Part shown: piece after piece, positions 43,365 through 56,501 of the stretch
How the letters are laid out: each line of letters begins with the position of its first letter
How positions within the stretch are numbered: the first letter of the stretch is position 1
Assembly: GCA_025765595.1 (NCBI GenBank)
Contig: JAIVFH010000132.1
Coordinates: 1-64,000, forward strand
Direction: 5' to 3'
Length of the DNA: 64,000 nt
Source: Obelidium mucronatum
Lineage: Eukaryota > Chytridiomycota > Chytridiomycetes > Chytridiales > Chytriomycetaceae
Position numbers and translations under genes: made by a program
Notes under the pieces: model-generated
Seen by the model: only the letters and a program-made list of their open reading frames with translations
Database searches by the model: none
What the model was told of the DNA's origin: nothing

Positions 43365-44486
43365 TGCTCCCGCTCTCCAGTCAGGTCTCTTTAACCCCTG
43401 GAGGGTGGGGACTTACTTGGATATTTTCTTGCTACTACGTCCACCACTACCCCAACCCTACTTTCGAGCCGACTCTCGCTGTATAGGACCTCATTAATCC
43501 TGGCGAGAGGAGAGGTCTGACTGGTCCGTCGCCGCCATCACCACTGGGAAAAAAAGCAGCAAAAGTCCATGATCAAAAAGTGACGCTACCGCTCTTCCGC
43601 CAGGTCTCTTTAACCCCGGGAGAGCGGAGGAGCTACTTAAATCCAACTTCGCAACCTTGGAACCAACTCTCGCCATAAAGGACCTCATTAATCCTGGCGA
43701 GAGGAGGGCATTACCACTGGAAAAACTTTCAATCATCTTCATCAAAAGTGGTGTCTCCGTTTTCCAGTCAGGTCTCTTTAACCCCTGGAGGGCGGGTGCT
43801 ACTTGGGTCTTATCTTTTGCTTTGACAACTTTGGAACCAACTCTCGCCGTTTAATCCTGGTGAGAGAAGGAGACTGTTTCGCCGCTGCCGCAGTCACTAC
43901 CACACTTGCTACTTGGGTTCTTTGGAACCGAATCTCGCCGTATAGGATCTCATTAATCCTGGCGAGAGACGGGGTCTGTTTTTCTGCCACCGCCACTATC
44001 CTGGGAACCCTCGACTAATCTTCATCAATAGGGGTGTCCCCGCTCTCCATTATGGTCTTTTAATCCCTGGAGGGCGGGGTGCCATTTGGGTCCAACCACC
44101 GGAACTTTGGAACCGACTCTCGCCATGTAGGACCTCATTAATCCTGGCGAGAGGAGGAGTCTGGTCTATCACTGTCTGTTCCTTGGCTGTTGCTGTCACT
44201 GCCAACGCCACTGGAGCCACCTGCCTTTGAACCGACTCTTGCCATAAAGGGCCTCATTCATCCTGGCGAGAGGAGGGGGTCTGTTTCTGCCGCCGCCACC
44301 GTTGCTGCCATTGCCACTACTGGGAAAAGCCACCAAAATTCTATCATCCAAAGTGGTGCTACCGCTCTGCCGTCAGGTCTCTTTAACCCCGGGAGAGCGG
44401 GAAGCTACTTCGGTCCAACTACCACAACTTTGGAACTGAATCTTGCCGTATTTAATACAGGCGATAGGAGGGGTCTTTCTGCAACT
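43365..44486 (+). repeat. Array of alternating hairpin-forming repeats
   Basis: About twelve related monomers of roughly 90-100 bp. Type i stems: 43371-43380 with 43398-43407; 43589-43599 with 43617-43627; 43757-43767 with 43785-43795; 44038-44049 with 44068-44079; 44362-44372 with 44390-44400; loops contain CAGGTCTCTTTAACCC. Type ii stems are CTCTCGCC/GGCGAGAG at 43473, 43667, 43841, 43932, 44117, 44236 and (weak) 44442, with loops around GGACCTCATTAATCC. Stem arms vary in concert between copies (CCAG/CTGG versus TCCG/CGGG, plus wobble pairs). Between hairpins recur ACTTTGGAACC, CTACTT(C)GGTCC and CCGCC-rich stretches. No ORF is conserved across units. Confidence 0.75.
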
Positions 44487-46848
44487 TCTTTAACGCGGCA
44501 ACATGAAATATTCATCAAAAGGATCGTGGAAGCTGCCGTTAAATCGATCATTTGCAAGTTATTTTGCGCTTACTCTTGCCATTTGGGTAGCTTCTATGTG
44601 CAGGGCACTCCAAGATTACCATTAGCCCCCCCAAGAGTGGTAAACTATTTGAACTCCAGTATTTTGAGCACTAACTACGACTTTCGAACCAGATTTCTTC
44701 AAAAGGATCTGTTTAGTCTGCCAAGACGCGAGGCCTTGCCTCTGACTTACAAGTTCTTGGATTCAGTGATACATGAAGAGTGGTAACTACTTGGACAAAG
44801 ATAAAAGAGAGTGGTAACTACTGGGACAAGATAATAGCGAGGACTAACGAAAGAACTGACTTTTGTCACATGGATCTCATTAGTCCGGCGAGAGGAGGGG
44901 ACCTTTGAAGTCGGCACTTCAACTGGAAAGAATACGATACCATTAGTCCGGCGGGAGAAGGAAACACAACTCGACAAGCAATCAAATCGACAATCTGATG
45001 CTTTAATTTCGACTATACGGCTAGATAAATAATAAAATAGAGGTTTAAACAACGTTCTTTTCCCCTTTCAACAAAATGGCTTCAGCACCTCAAAGTGAAG
45101 TCATCGTACACTTCGAGCGCTGTATTGACTGGCGGTGCTCTCTTTGAAGGAACCAGCGCAACAGGAATGCTGCTGTCGCCGCCAAACTCAAGAGATGTTC
45201 AGATTGAGTTGAGTTTCTTTCTTGTTCATCAAAAGCTTTTGGAAAACTGCTCACAAAAGAGTCGGACTTTTCCCTCATCAACTGGTTTCATTGCATCAAA
45301 CGGATCTGGTACACCACAGCACTCCTTGTCTTTTTCTCAGCTAGTTTTCCATGAGTCCAAGGCAAATCAACAATGGACTATTCCCTTTGAACTTGCGGGG
45401 CAAGAATTGACGCAGCGTCGCTATCCGGTTGATTTAAATTATTTTGCGACGCGTAAGAAGTTTTCTTGAGGTCGCGGTCCAGTACTGTCGAGTATAATTC
45501 AACGATATGGCGGATCATTGTTGGTAGCATTTTCTTCACATCTGCTCTCCGTTTATGTTTTGCGGTTAGTGTTGTTCCAGTTTCTTAAGTCTATTCATGT
45601 ATTGTTGGAAAGTATTTTTTGGACTCTGAGGTGACAGATGACACCCACCTTTTTAATTATAATAAACCTTGCAGAGTCTCCAAAAGTCCTGCATTGAACA
45701 GACTAGAATTTTGCACACGGTTTTCACAGCTTTCAGAGTCGATTTCCAAGACTGAAGGTCGTAGTCTAAACAACTAAAATAATTAAAATAAAAAAATAAA
45801 GAAAACAGAATGGGGCTTTTCTCATTTACCAAATGCAGTCTCATACTCTTTCGAATGCATTCTCCCCATTGCTCTCCTAAACTGGGTGATACTCAATCTT
45901 TCCGACTTTCTAATCACAAGAGATCCATCCACGTGGAAAACAACCTTCCATACACCCTACTTTTTTGCCTTGTTCGATTGAGTTTGTTTGGTGGAGAGTA
46001 TTCGTCGCTGTTTTCGTCGTTTCGCGTTCTAGCACGTTGGGAGGTGGCCAATGTAATGTGGCTTTGGAAGCGGAATGGATGCGGATGGTGCTCTTAAGCT
46101 TTCATTGTATGCCTGTTTCAGGCCTTTCCAAAAAAATAAAAAATATGTTCAGGTTTTGCCTATGACTGAAAAACAACACAACAAAAAAAAGCATGGTCGT
46201 ATACCTTCCATCCTTCCTAAATGAATCTCAAAAGCCTCAGAAATTTGATGCATAACAGTTTGATAGCGATGGTTCACAGGATCCTTGTCCGGATTAGACT
46301 CACTGCGGCCAAGTTCTGACGGGCAACGTCCCTTTCCTTCACAAGCCGGGTAATAACCCTCTTTGTAGCTTCGTTTTCATACAAAGCATGCGACAGTTCC
46401 TATCTGAGTTGTTGGTGTTGTTGGCACTTGTTGCCTCAGCTGAAAGGTTTCCAGCATGGTCGTATTCATTCTGAAGAAGCGAGAGTAAAGACGGAATCGA
46501 ATTGACAGTTTGAGGACGTGGTTTGACGACTTTCGGGTCTTTGTGTGTTTTTGTATTTGGTTGAAGTTGGTTGAGTATGCGTTATAGTTCAGAAATATCA
46601 ATGCACCAACCAGCTACTTCTGAGCTTAATTTAACCGAATCAAGTCATCTTCAGAGAGGTCATTGTCTGAGCCAGGCTGCTGCTTTCAGAAATAACTTTG
46701 AGAATGAGGCGTCCCTTGTACAGAAAACCCGACACGCGACTGACTTCTGAATCTAAAGGAGGCTCTCCCGAGACTATAAGAGGCGGTGGTGGTTGGTGGT
46801 GGGTGGGCCAAGCGCAAAGGTTACTAATGGCACATTGAAACAAACAAA
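44487..46848. other. Gene-poor region with decayed repeat and ORF fragments
   Basis: Two further divergent type ii-like motifs (CATTAGTCCGGCGAGAG near 44880; CATTAGTCCGGCGGGAG near 44942) follow the array. At 45075-45469 a frame beginning MASAPQSEVIVHFERC ends after 23 codons, while the neighbouring frame continues for about 120 codons (LFEGTSATGMLLSPPNSRDV ...); it could be a frameshifted gene of unknown type. The rest (45.5-46.8 kb) shows nothing I can support. Confidence 0.35.
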
Positions 46849-49532
46849 ATGAGTTTGAAACTGTGGTGTGTGCTCAGCAAGGACAACACCCTGGCGCTGT
46901 GTGAAGTCGCCATCGATCCTACTGCTTCTGTCAGCAGCCTCAAAAAAGCCATTCATGCTGAGTGGGCGTCCCGTTTGTTGAAGGATGTCAATGCGGCAGA
47001 CCTCACTCTCGTCAGAGTCTGCAAAGCTGTTTTGGGTGGGATGACCAAAAAAGAGCTCAAACAATCCAAGGAGGCTCTCAGTCTAACAAGCTATGGTGAC
47101 GATCCTGAAGATCCCGATGTTGATGACGACGTATCCGTGTTCAATGATGCGCCAGGAGTTTGTCTGAAGAAGGATGCGTTCCTCTTCAAGGTTTGTACTT
47201 TTTGCATTGCCTCTGCTTACTTATCACTCAAAAGACTGCAAAACAATAGGTCATGAACTCCATGACTAAGGTGTCATGCTTTGCTGGATCGCTTCCCGAT
47301 GATCTTTGCCATGTGTTGGTTCTCATGCCGACTTGTAGGTCGATATTTTCTCACCACGTTGGAACTCACAACTCGCACTTAGCATCAGTTGAGACGGTTT
47401 CACCTGCTTTCACGTTTAAAAACTCTATCTCAGTCCCAATGACGGCTGAAGGGTTATGGGATTGGGTTCATGAATCTCCCGCCAACTCGTCTGAAAATAT
47501 ATCGGGCAGTGAAATCGTCAGCCAAGATAATATCAACAAAGATATTTCAGTTCTTTTCCCTTTGGCGGGTAGAAAGAGCTCCCTGCAGCACATTGCGTCT
47601 TGTTTTTCTGCAGTATATGCAAATCGACATAGTACAGATCGAAATACGCGACCGATTCCCGTGTGTTCTGGAGTCCCCGGTTTGGGTAAAACCCGTTTGT
47701 TGAAAGAATGTGCAACCACTGTCATGGATATGACTGGTATTGACGGTATGCGTCTTTCGGTTATAATTTCCTTTGGGACTGATGGAAATCGATATGGATC
47801 GATGGATGATTATCTTGGAATTCAATGTTCGTTTGCTTGGAGGGTTCTTCACTCTTTTTTCAAAGCACAGCACAAGTTTGAAAAGTGGATGCTTACAAAG
47901 TCACCAACCAATCGAAAGGAGCTTACTCTGGATACAGTTCTATCAACTATTGAATTTCATTGGGCTAAAAAGTTTCCTCGAACAAAAAAGTTCCTTGTTT
48001 TCCTTGGAATCGACGAGTATCAACAGCTGGGAAGCCAAGAGAATTTGAACTTGCTTTTGGACTCCTTGTGTGACTCGTCTTGTATATCAAAGAATTCGCG
48101 TGTTGCTCTTTTTTTGATGCTCGCTGGAACTGATCCCAACATGACAAGAATCGCTCGAACATCTCATGCAAGCACAAAAAGAATTCCCATCTCGTTTCTG
48201 ACGCATGCCGAATCTATGCACGCCATTGGACCGTACATTTCGAGTGTTCACCCAGGATTTGTAGTGAGCGACGCATTTGCTCAAAACGTGTACTACTTGG
48301 GTGGAGTTCCAAGGCTTCTTACAAAATTTGCGGAACTCGTAGTTAATATGGATCTGAAAGATTTGCTTGAAATCAAGTTGCGATTAGCTCGAGAAGAAGT
48401 CCTTCTTGAGTTAGCACATCCTCAATTATCAGTCGCAGACACTTTAAAGCTACTGGCCATCTCGTTCACCAACACTCCAATCAAGAATTTATTGGTTTGT
48501 CCTTTCAAGAACTCACTAGTTCCTTCGGCCCAAAGTTGGAACTGGAATCAAATGGTATCTCATGGCATCTGTCTGGTCCAAGAAGGCGGCTGTATTCGCG
48601 TGCCATTCCATGTTGTCCATCAATTATTATCTAGGACTGCAAATGAAAGTGATTGTCTGGATGAATACCAATTGGCTCTCCTTTCGTCATTGGATGATTT
48701 ATCGAAAAACGTCGAAGTTCCTCTTCCAAACGTCCCTTCTTGGCTCTCTTGGGAGTCTTTTGGTGCCCATTTCTACTGCCTCAGGATCAACTCCTTTCTT
48801 GTGTTGGGACGAAAGAAACTTGCTTTGTCTGATCTTCTGCGAGGAGCGCAGTTTAATAATTCGGCGGTTTTCGAAACTCAAGTCCAAATTCAAGTTGCAA
48901 ACGTTTTCAAGTCAAATGAAGCATATGGGCCAGAACTTCAGCGAAATATCACGCACACGGAGCTGAACTCCAACACTTCTGACTGGCTGGACGGCGAGAT
49001 TTTACAGGTTGTACTAAATCGTGAAGGTGCAACAGGCGTGGACATATTCTTTGCACTTAAATGTGCAGATAATGATGGATACATTGTGGTTTTAGACCAA
49101 AGGAAACGTCTGGCTTCGGAAATCCATCAGGCAGATCTTTCAACATACAAATCAAAAGTGCCTGAACATCCAACCTTTTTAAAGAATTTAAATGTGAAGT
49201 CAGTGTTGGGACTGATGAGCATCTATTCAAAAGCCAGATTTGAGAAAATTCCAAATTCAACCTTTATTGTTTCAGCACCTGATTCTGGATATTTCCATGG
49301 ATCTCTTGTTGACCACCCAGGATGTTCTATTGCGATAGACGTAAATTCTGGTTTAAAAACATCCATCCAGCAGTTATTTGTTGGAACTCAGCAAAAACGG
49401 AAGGAGTGGTCTGAAAACATTATTGAGCATCGCAAGAAGGGGCGGATCCAAGATGCTGCAGAGTTCCGGTCTGCTGTTGAGAAGTTTGGTGGGAATTTGG
49501 ATGAATTGGCCCTTCAAAGAATGACGTTTTAA
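46849..49532 (+). CDS. Crinkler (CRN)-like protein with NTPase and nuclease-like domains
   Basis: Exons 46849-47190 and 47250-49532 (2625 nt, 874 aa). The first ~115 residues have the ubiquitin-like CRN header (MSLKLWCVLSKDNTLALCEV, then LKKAIHAEWASRLLKDV and DLTLVRVCK), ending at the typical downstream motif DDLCHVLVLMPT. A P-loop NTPase follows: Walker A GVPGLGKTRLL (~255), Walker B-like FLVFLGIDEYQ (~366) and LMLAGTDP, then a helical part. The C-terminal third has WLDGEILQVVL, GVDIFFAL and VVLDQRKR (~690-735), which fit the PD-(D/E)xK-type nuclease fold described in CRN/CR proteins. Such proteins occur in oomycetes, chytrids and other eukaryotes; some act in host nuclei. No secretion signal is visible. 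The gene is isolated between repeat-rich regions. Confidence 0.8.
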
Positions 49533-50546
49533 GCTCTGTAATTTAAACCATTGAAATAACGCGTGTGAATAAATATCTCCTTAAGTTCCAAAAATCTTGA
49601 GGTACAACAGAATCATACTGTAAAGTGTACTCTCAGTAATGGTAAACCTCAGAACCCTCATGCGGGGGGAGGCTCGTGGGAGCCGCCTCTCTTTTGTTAG
49701 TATGTGTTGTAAATTAAACAAAGTGTAAGGGATGTGGTTCGACTCCGTGCGGTGGAATGGTCGCTGTGGGGCGGTAGTCGGGGAATAGGAGGTTTGTTGG
49801 TACGTGTCCCGCCAGGCTGCTGGACCTGTGTTGGACTGTTTAGCTGGAGAAATTGATATTTAATCACTTCTCGCAGCAACCCCTTTACTTGTTGATAAGA
49901 ATAAATTATATTTTATCTTTCACTTTATCAACTCAAGTTTCAGGATGATGTTATAATATGATAGCTGCTTCTCCTATTTATCGCATTACCAATGTGTGTT
50001 CAATAATAAAGGAGAGATTCTTTGGAGAAATCACGCATTCTTCTAGAACTCAACGCCCACGTTCCCACTAAGTCACATAAGCCGTCGCTTAGACTATATT
50101 GCCAATCTAACTCTTTTATTTAATCACGCATAAAAGAAAATAACAATTTATGAGAAAGGCATTGTCTTTGGTGATTGTGAAAGGGAACAAAGAAACACGG
50201 AAATGGCCGGCAACAAGGGGGAAGAATCAAACGCGACCAATTCTAAATGAGTGATTCTCAGTGAATCAAATCACCCAGCTTGGCAGAAGCTTACGCTTAC
50301 AGAGACCGGTTCTCAAAATGCAAGAACTTTGGGAGTTGATTTCAAACCCTACGTCAATGTTTATCAACAACCAACGCCACCAAATATGTGGTTGAACAAG
50401 ATGAAGTGACTTACTGAGGTAATTGATATTAGTCTTGGAACAGGTGTTGGAACCAGTTCTGCTGCTTCAGCTGCTTCGACTTCTGGAACAACTACAACTG
50501 GAACCGCAAAAATGGCTTCTGATATTTTTTCGAAGAGTTCAAGCAA
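49533..50546. other. Intergenic; small hairpin; possible copia 5' region
   Basis: It contains a GC-rich inverted repeat near 49668-49690 (GGCTC-GTGG-GAGCC within GAGG...CCTC). No gene. It precedes the decayed copia element and may include its 5' LTR, but no matching 3' LTR was found. Confidence 0.35.
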
Positions 50547-53480
50547 TTGGAAAAACTCTGGCAAATTGAACAGAAACGTGAAAAACCAGACGCTGACGAT
50601 GTCAAGGAGCCTTTGAAAGCAATCAATGGGGGCATGTCAAAGCGGATGCAGGCTGCCTACGCCAACTTCAGCACACCTGCTACTTTATGGGCAGAGTTTA
50701 AACGTACCAAGGATCCAAAGAATCAAAAGCTCAATACTTCAGCGGCTGACAATTACAAGACCTTGTCTATTCGCATGAATCAATTGATTCCAGACTATTT
50801 GAAGCTTGTACGCAAAACAGAAGATGCTTGTACTGCACAAGGCTTGAAAATTCATGAAGGATTTGAAGCGCAGCTGGAAGTTTGATTGAAGCTGGATCAT
50901 CGTTTTGCACAAGCGGTGATGATTCTCAGCTGTACCGAATATAAAATGATCGAAGATCTTGAGAAGGCAATGATTAATCTTTGGGATGGTTATCATCAAG
51001 CTCTTGGTTGAAACGCTCCTGGTGGAGCACAGGTAACCATCAATGGAAATGGAAAACAACCTGCAACAAATCAAAAAATCAAAAAAGGGCGGAAACACCT
51101 GAAACACAAAAAGGAAAATGTCCTAAGTGTCTAGGTTATCACAAAACAACTTGGAGTTGCGAATCTTGCTGGAACTGTGGTTCTTCAGAGCATTGTCGCA
51201 TGGCTTGTCCTGAAAAGGGCGAAAAGACAACGGGTTCTGTGAATCATATTGATTCTTCAAACGCTTCTGTGATTAGTAACGCTACTATCGCAAGCAGTAG
51301 TTTGAAACACGTTGGATGGGCTCCATCTTCTGGTTTATTGAACAGTTGAATCTGAAAATGGCTTCTATTTTCTTGATTCTATTTCCTTTATTTATTTAAT
51401 AATTGACGATGATTTTTGGAATTTATCTTACACAGATGAATTTATTTGATTTGATTTTAATAATAAGTGATTTGCTGTTGATCTCTCAATGTCAAAAACG
51501 TATAAGAGTTATTTTGACCCGGTTGCAACAAGACTCTGATTCCAGATTCTAGTTGGTTCAAGAATTTTGTCGAGATAAAGAGTCCAATTGGTCTTGCTGA
51601 CAATAACTTGATTGTCGGTACACAGCAAGGTGTTGTTCACTTTGACATCAATGGTCAAATTGTGACTATACCTGATGCAATTTATTCGAAGTACTGTTAC
51701 GTTACACTATTTTTGGACTTGGATCTATTGGCTGGGCGGCCATCGTGGAAGTGTTCTATCGATCAAGAAGGCTCTCGCGCTGTTTTCTCCGATAATCAAA
51801 CAAAGAAAACTTTATTCACGGCTGTCCAAGGTCCAAACAGTTTAAAGGAACTTCAATTCAAGATAGTTCATCCTTTATTCGCGAATATTACAAAAAATCT
51901 ACCGGCTTCTTTAGATATTATCATCAAAGATTTGGTCACCCCAACGCTATGTATCTTTGCAAGTTTATTCACTCTGGTTTGATAAATTCAAATCAATTTA
52001 AATCTATCGCAATTCCAGATATTTATCAATGTGAATCTTGTGAGGCAGGGAAATTTAAACCACTAAAGTCGGATCCGAATCTCGATGGGTCACGATTAAA
52101 GCTCTCAGTCCGGGTGAAATGATTCATGTGGATATTACCAGAAAATTCAATACTGGATTTTATTATAATTCACGCTGTGGAATGAAGGTTTGAAATCCAC
52201 CTAAAACCACTGGAATTATTGGGTTCGATAGATCAGTTAAACTAATGTGAGTATGAGGACAATAAGGCGTGATCACAGGTAAGAGCTTAAATCCCAGCAA
52301 TAAGATTTGATTTAGATACAAACGATCTGTACGGATTTTGATGTGCTGGTAAATAAGTCTGACTGTAAGCGCGTTGCTCTTGAGGTGCACAACTGACAAT
52401 TTATTTAACTTTTCAATAACAATAATAAATGCTGAAATAACGACTATACGTGTAATAAACTCCATTTCCAACCACTTTCCAAATGACTCTCCACAACGCA
52501 TGTATTATTATTTCTTGATTTTTCTCGCTATTTCTTCATTCGATTATTAAGCAAGAAATGTGATGCGTTGGTGGAATTGTTAGTGGTGATGGCGCTTATT
52601 GAAGTAACCACTCAATGTCACTTCGGTTTATTTGCATCAATAATGGTGAAATTGCAACAAGGTCAATTTTCACAAATCATTGCAACGTTTGCGGTATTAC
52701 GGTTGAAACAATAGTAGTGGATTGTTCTCATATGGATGTTGTTGCTGAGCATACTATTGGTCACGTCAATTCAATTGCACATACTATTCACGTTCACAGT
52801 CAATTTGTAAAGAATATCTGGGGATATTCATCAATTTCAGCAAATGATTTACGAAATTTGTGGCCGATTGATCATAATAATTTGGAGTCCCCTTTTATGC
52901 GGTATTTTTTGTGTAAACCGGAGATTCAGCACTTTTGTGTTTTCGGGTGCAAAATTTCAGTGCCAATCTATAGAAAAGGCAGTAAAGGAGAGTTGTCCTT
53001 GGATGTAGCTACTAAAACGTATGTTGGACCTCACTCACCTTCGATTATTCCGTGTATTGATAGTCATGGGTCTTTGAGTAATCATCAATTCCAAGATTGC
53101 TCTTTTCATGAAACAATATTTCCACAATTGATTTCAGTAGATGCTACTGATTCTCAATCGTCAATGCGCGAGTTTCCGGAGGATTCTCAAATTATGTCTG
53201 CAGATGAAGAACAGGACTTTAATTCAGAACTTGATAATTCAGTTTCTGGAATTATTAGTTTGAGAAAACGCAATTCTCTTGATAAAACGGTATTGTAGAT
53301 TATTTGCTTCCGGGGGAGGAAAGTACCGCTGTAAAAATCAACAACACGTCAAACATGCTTGTGGAAAGTGATTCAAATTCAGATGAAGAGGATGAGGATT
53401 CATCGTCGAATTTTGAAGATACTATCGATGAAGTTGCTAGCTGCGCGATGTTGACGCAATCGCTAAGTGTTTAACCTATA
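50547..53480 (+). mobile_element. Decayed Ty1/copia-type retrotransposon
   Basis: Fragments in order on the + strand: a Gag piece (50547-50885, MSKRMQAAYANFSTPATLWAEF, the UBN2-like type); a CCHC-type zinc knuckle (CWNCGSSEHCRMACP, ~51157-51210); a protease/pre-integrase region (51608-51982, GVVHFDINGQIVTIPDAIYS and LDLDLLAGRPSWKCSI); an integrase start (GEMIHVDITRK, ~52118) and a later integrase portion (52615-53298, RFICINNGEIATRS, VVAEHTIGHVNS, EIQHFCVFGCKISVPIY). Stops and frame changes separate them. RT and RNase H are not found. The AT-rich composition, unlike the neighbouring genes, suggests long decay. Confidence 0.7.
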
Positions 53481-53764
53481 TTTAAAAAATACCCAAGACC
53501 AATACAGTACTATAGGTATGGAGGGGCGGACCATGAAAATTTTCAAAGTCCAAAAAAAGAACAAAGGGGGAAAGAGCAGGGGGGGGGGGGGGGGAGGTCC
53601 GTGCTCTTTCCCCTCTGACGCACTGATGGGACCTTGTCTATCCATCAGTTTTATACCAATAAAATCACTAGGTTCAGTAATGTGAGAACTGACGCTCCTG
53701 GGAGGAGTCCCCGCGGGAGCGTCGGCGGCCTGCACTGAACGGCAGTCCAAACTTTATTTCTCTT

Positions 53765-53811
<47 letters not shown>

Positions 53812-56501
53812 AATCAAGGAATGTTTGTTGTTTGATAGAGTTGCTGTCTGTGCGGGAACGCGTGGGTGGATGAGGGTGGGTTGCTCGAACGAGCTCCGTG
53901 GTTTGGAAAAGGGAAAAGTGTCCTAAATTGGACACCATACGGCCTCAATATAACAATCCCACACAGCCAACCCTTAAACGCGTATTACATTAATATTACT
54001 GCATTATTATTTTATTAAGCAGGACCCTTGGCCCAGTTGTTGAAAACTTGGTTTTATTCTGTGTTGAAGTGTTGGTGAGACGTTGCGAGAAAAGTTAATA
54101 AAAAGATATTATTACGTAGTTGGGGATTCCATTGCAAGTTTCTAAGGCTTGTAATGTTAGTTTCTGGTGTATTTGTGCTTGAAAAGTCCAAAAAAGGACA
54201 TGTTTAGCGTCAGTGTAACGCGATCTCCCTTGAATTGCCGTTGGAGATTTAATCAATCTCCTTGGAGATTGTAGTAATTGGTGAATCATGAAAAACGGCA
54301 TGCAGAGGAGCATGGCCTCCCAAGCCCGTGTCCCTTTTTTGGGGAAAGAGTCGGAAGGGCGGCACCGCACCGCCAACACCAATAAAGACCCCATTTTTTG
54401 TACAGACCTTCTCCTTGATTGAAAGAGCTGATTGGCAGGAGAAAACTTGGTACTTTAGCCCTTTATACGGAGAGTACTGGACTCAATACATTCAGACCCC
54501 CTCATAATTTTATAAAAGTACTGGACTCCAATACTTTTGGTATTAAATCCAGTACTCTACAAAGTCAAAATAAAAGCCAGCGTTCAAATCAACTGTCCTG
54601 AACGCTCTTTGACTCTTACAAATGCAAGTCCACAACTGCGACATTTTGTTTCAGCCCCCAATCCGTAAATACTATGAAAATTAGATTGGGCGGCCGCAGA
54701 TATTCCCAGGATTTTCTGTGAAATGCGAGAAAAACGTGTTTTCATTTATGAAGACCAAAAAACGTGTGTGATTCAATTTGAAAAACATAGAATTCCTAGT
54801 TTCTCCCAATTTTAATTGAGCCAAAGTACTCACCAGCTACCCGACCAACCAAGCTAGAAGCCAAGGGACAAAAAAGGGCTCATAAGCTCTCTTTCAAATG
54901 GAATTGTGAATATCAAGAAAGGTTGATTGAGTGAATCATGGAAATAGTGTTTAGCAAGGCTGTGGTTCAAAAGAATGTTGTAATAAAATTCACAGTTGGC
55001 TTTATTTTAAATTTATCCATGTTAATCTGCAGTCAAGTTGGTGCCTTGATTCGACTTGTTCAGTGTTGGTCATAATTTTCAGCCAAATTCATTTGCGAAT
55101 CGAGGGGGGGGCCACGATTTTTTTTTGGGTGTGAGATTTGGATGATTTTGTTGATTTTGAAGGATTTTGGGATTCTTAAAAAATCATCTGAATTCTTCAT
55201 TATTTCTTGTTTTATCTGCTGAAAAAGTGGGAAAAGCGTGATTTGATTCGAAATGGGTGAAATGCCTTAGAATATCTGCTGCCAAACGAGGATTTGGGTG
55301 ATTTGGAGGATTCGAAAGGATTTTTTTTATTTCTTCGAAAATCTTGCAAAATCTCGAATATCTGCGGCCGTCCATTATATATACTGCATTCTCATAGAAT
55401 AGTAACAGCAGTTTAGCTCAGCTGGAGTTGTCGCTTTTTTTTTATGACGAGAGTCATCAGTTCGATTTCTTTTTACATCAAAGTACTGCTCAAGGAACAG
55501 AACTCAACAAAACCAAACTTAAAACTATGCCGACGCATGGCAACTGTTGAAGAACAGATCGCATATATTTATTGCTAAGGTTGCTCGAAAGTTCTTTGCT
55601 CGTCTCTTCCGCCTCATCATGCTGTATCTTGGAATAAATAATATGTGGCTTTTCAAATTGACTCTTGTCCTCTCAGCGCACCTGGATGCCTGGATTCTTT
55701 CTACAATTATTGTGGAAACGCCAAACAACTTGCCTTAAAAATAAGGCCACTGTTCAAGTCGTTTCTGCTACATTTCATAGAGTGCTTTTAAGGTATTTTA
55801 GTGCCGCTCTTTGGCGCTATTTAACTGTATTGCAGGGTGGAAGCTTGCATGAGTGAGTTTTGAGGACTATCAACCACCGTAAAAAACATTTGAGTCACTG
55901 AGAATGTGCTTTGATTATTGGATTTACCCTATTATATCTGCTGGCAGGTAACAGTTGCCATTGTTTCTGTCACAGGTGTTGATTATTCTGTCACATCTGA
56001 ATGATATGATATTCCACTGGACCAACGCACAAAGCCAATGATTCATGTATTGGTAAGTGATATCCTAGTAAATTGCTCTTTACTCGCGACTAATTCAATG
56101 GCCTTTCGCTTTCAAACCACATCTGTCCGAACACAGGTGGGCTCAAAAGAATACAGCCAGCCCCCTTTCCTCACCGTGAACAGAATGAGTAACGCGTTGC
56201 AAACTGCATCTACTTGAGCATAGGTGGGTTCAAAGATTACAACCCCCTTCTCCTCGTAGATGCAGTGTGCCTCGCTTGCTTCTTGGTCAAACATTGTGAA
56301 AATTTATATGGCTACATTGACGCGTCAGTAAGTACACAATATATTCAGAGGCAAAAGGATGCTTACAAAAATACGTGCAGCTTTGGTGATGGTTGAGTTC
56401 GTTGTTTGTCCAGCGTAGAAACTTTATTTATTGAAGCAAAATTAAAGAAAATTGAATAAACACACAATTCAATCATAATATTCAATAAAGAGTTCTTTCT
56501 C
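53481..56501. other. Gene-poor, homopolymer- and repeat-rich stretch
   Basis: It includes a G run near 53580-53594, a T run of more than 40 nt near 53767-53810, an inverted repeat GACGCTCC ... GGAGCGTC (~53690-53725), a degenerate tRNA-like A-box/B-box pair near 55410-55475, and a partial duplication (AGGTGGGCTCAAAAGAATAC at ~56141 and AGGTGGGTTCAAAGATTAC at ~56222). No gene I can support. Confidence 0.35.

Noticed and set aside
43365..44486. CRISPR array
   Set aside because: Repeats are imperfect, of two types and spaced irregularly. Spacers are repetitive rather than unique, no cas genes are present and the context is eukaryotic.
53760..53815. Long T run, and similar runs at 28829, 59019 and 60148
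   Set aside because: Homopolymers of this length are common in AT-rich fungal genomes and prone to sequencing or assembly artefacts. They were not interpreted further, although those at 59-60 kb lie next to or in Mps1 introns.
55410..55480. Possible tRNA: TTTAGCTCAGCTGG (A-box) and AGTTCGATTTC (B-box) at tRNA-like spacing
   Set aside because: The acceptor and T stems do not pair, and a nine-T run occupies the anticodon region. At best it is a degenerate tRNA or SINE relic.
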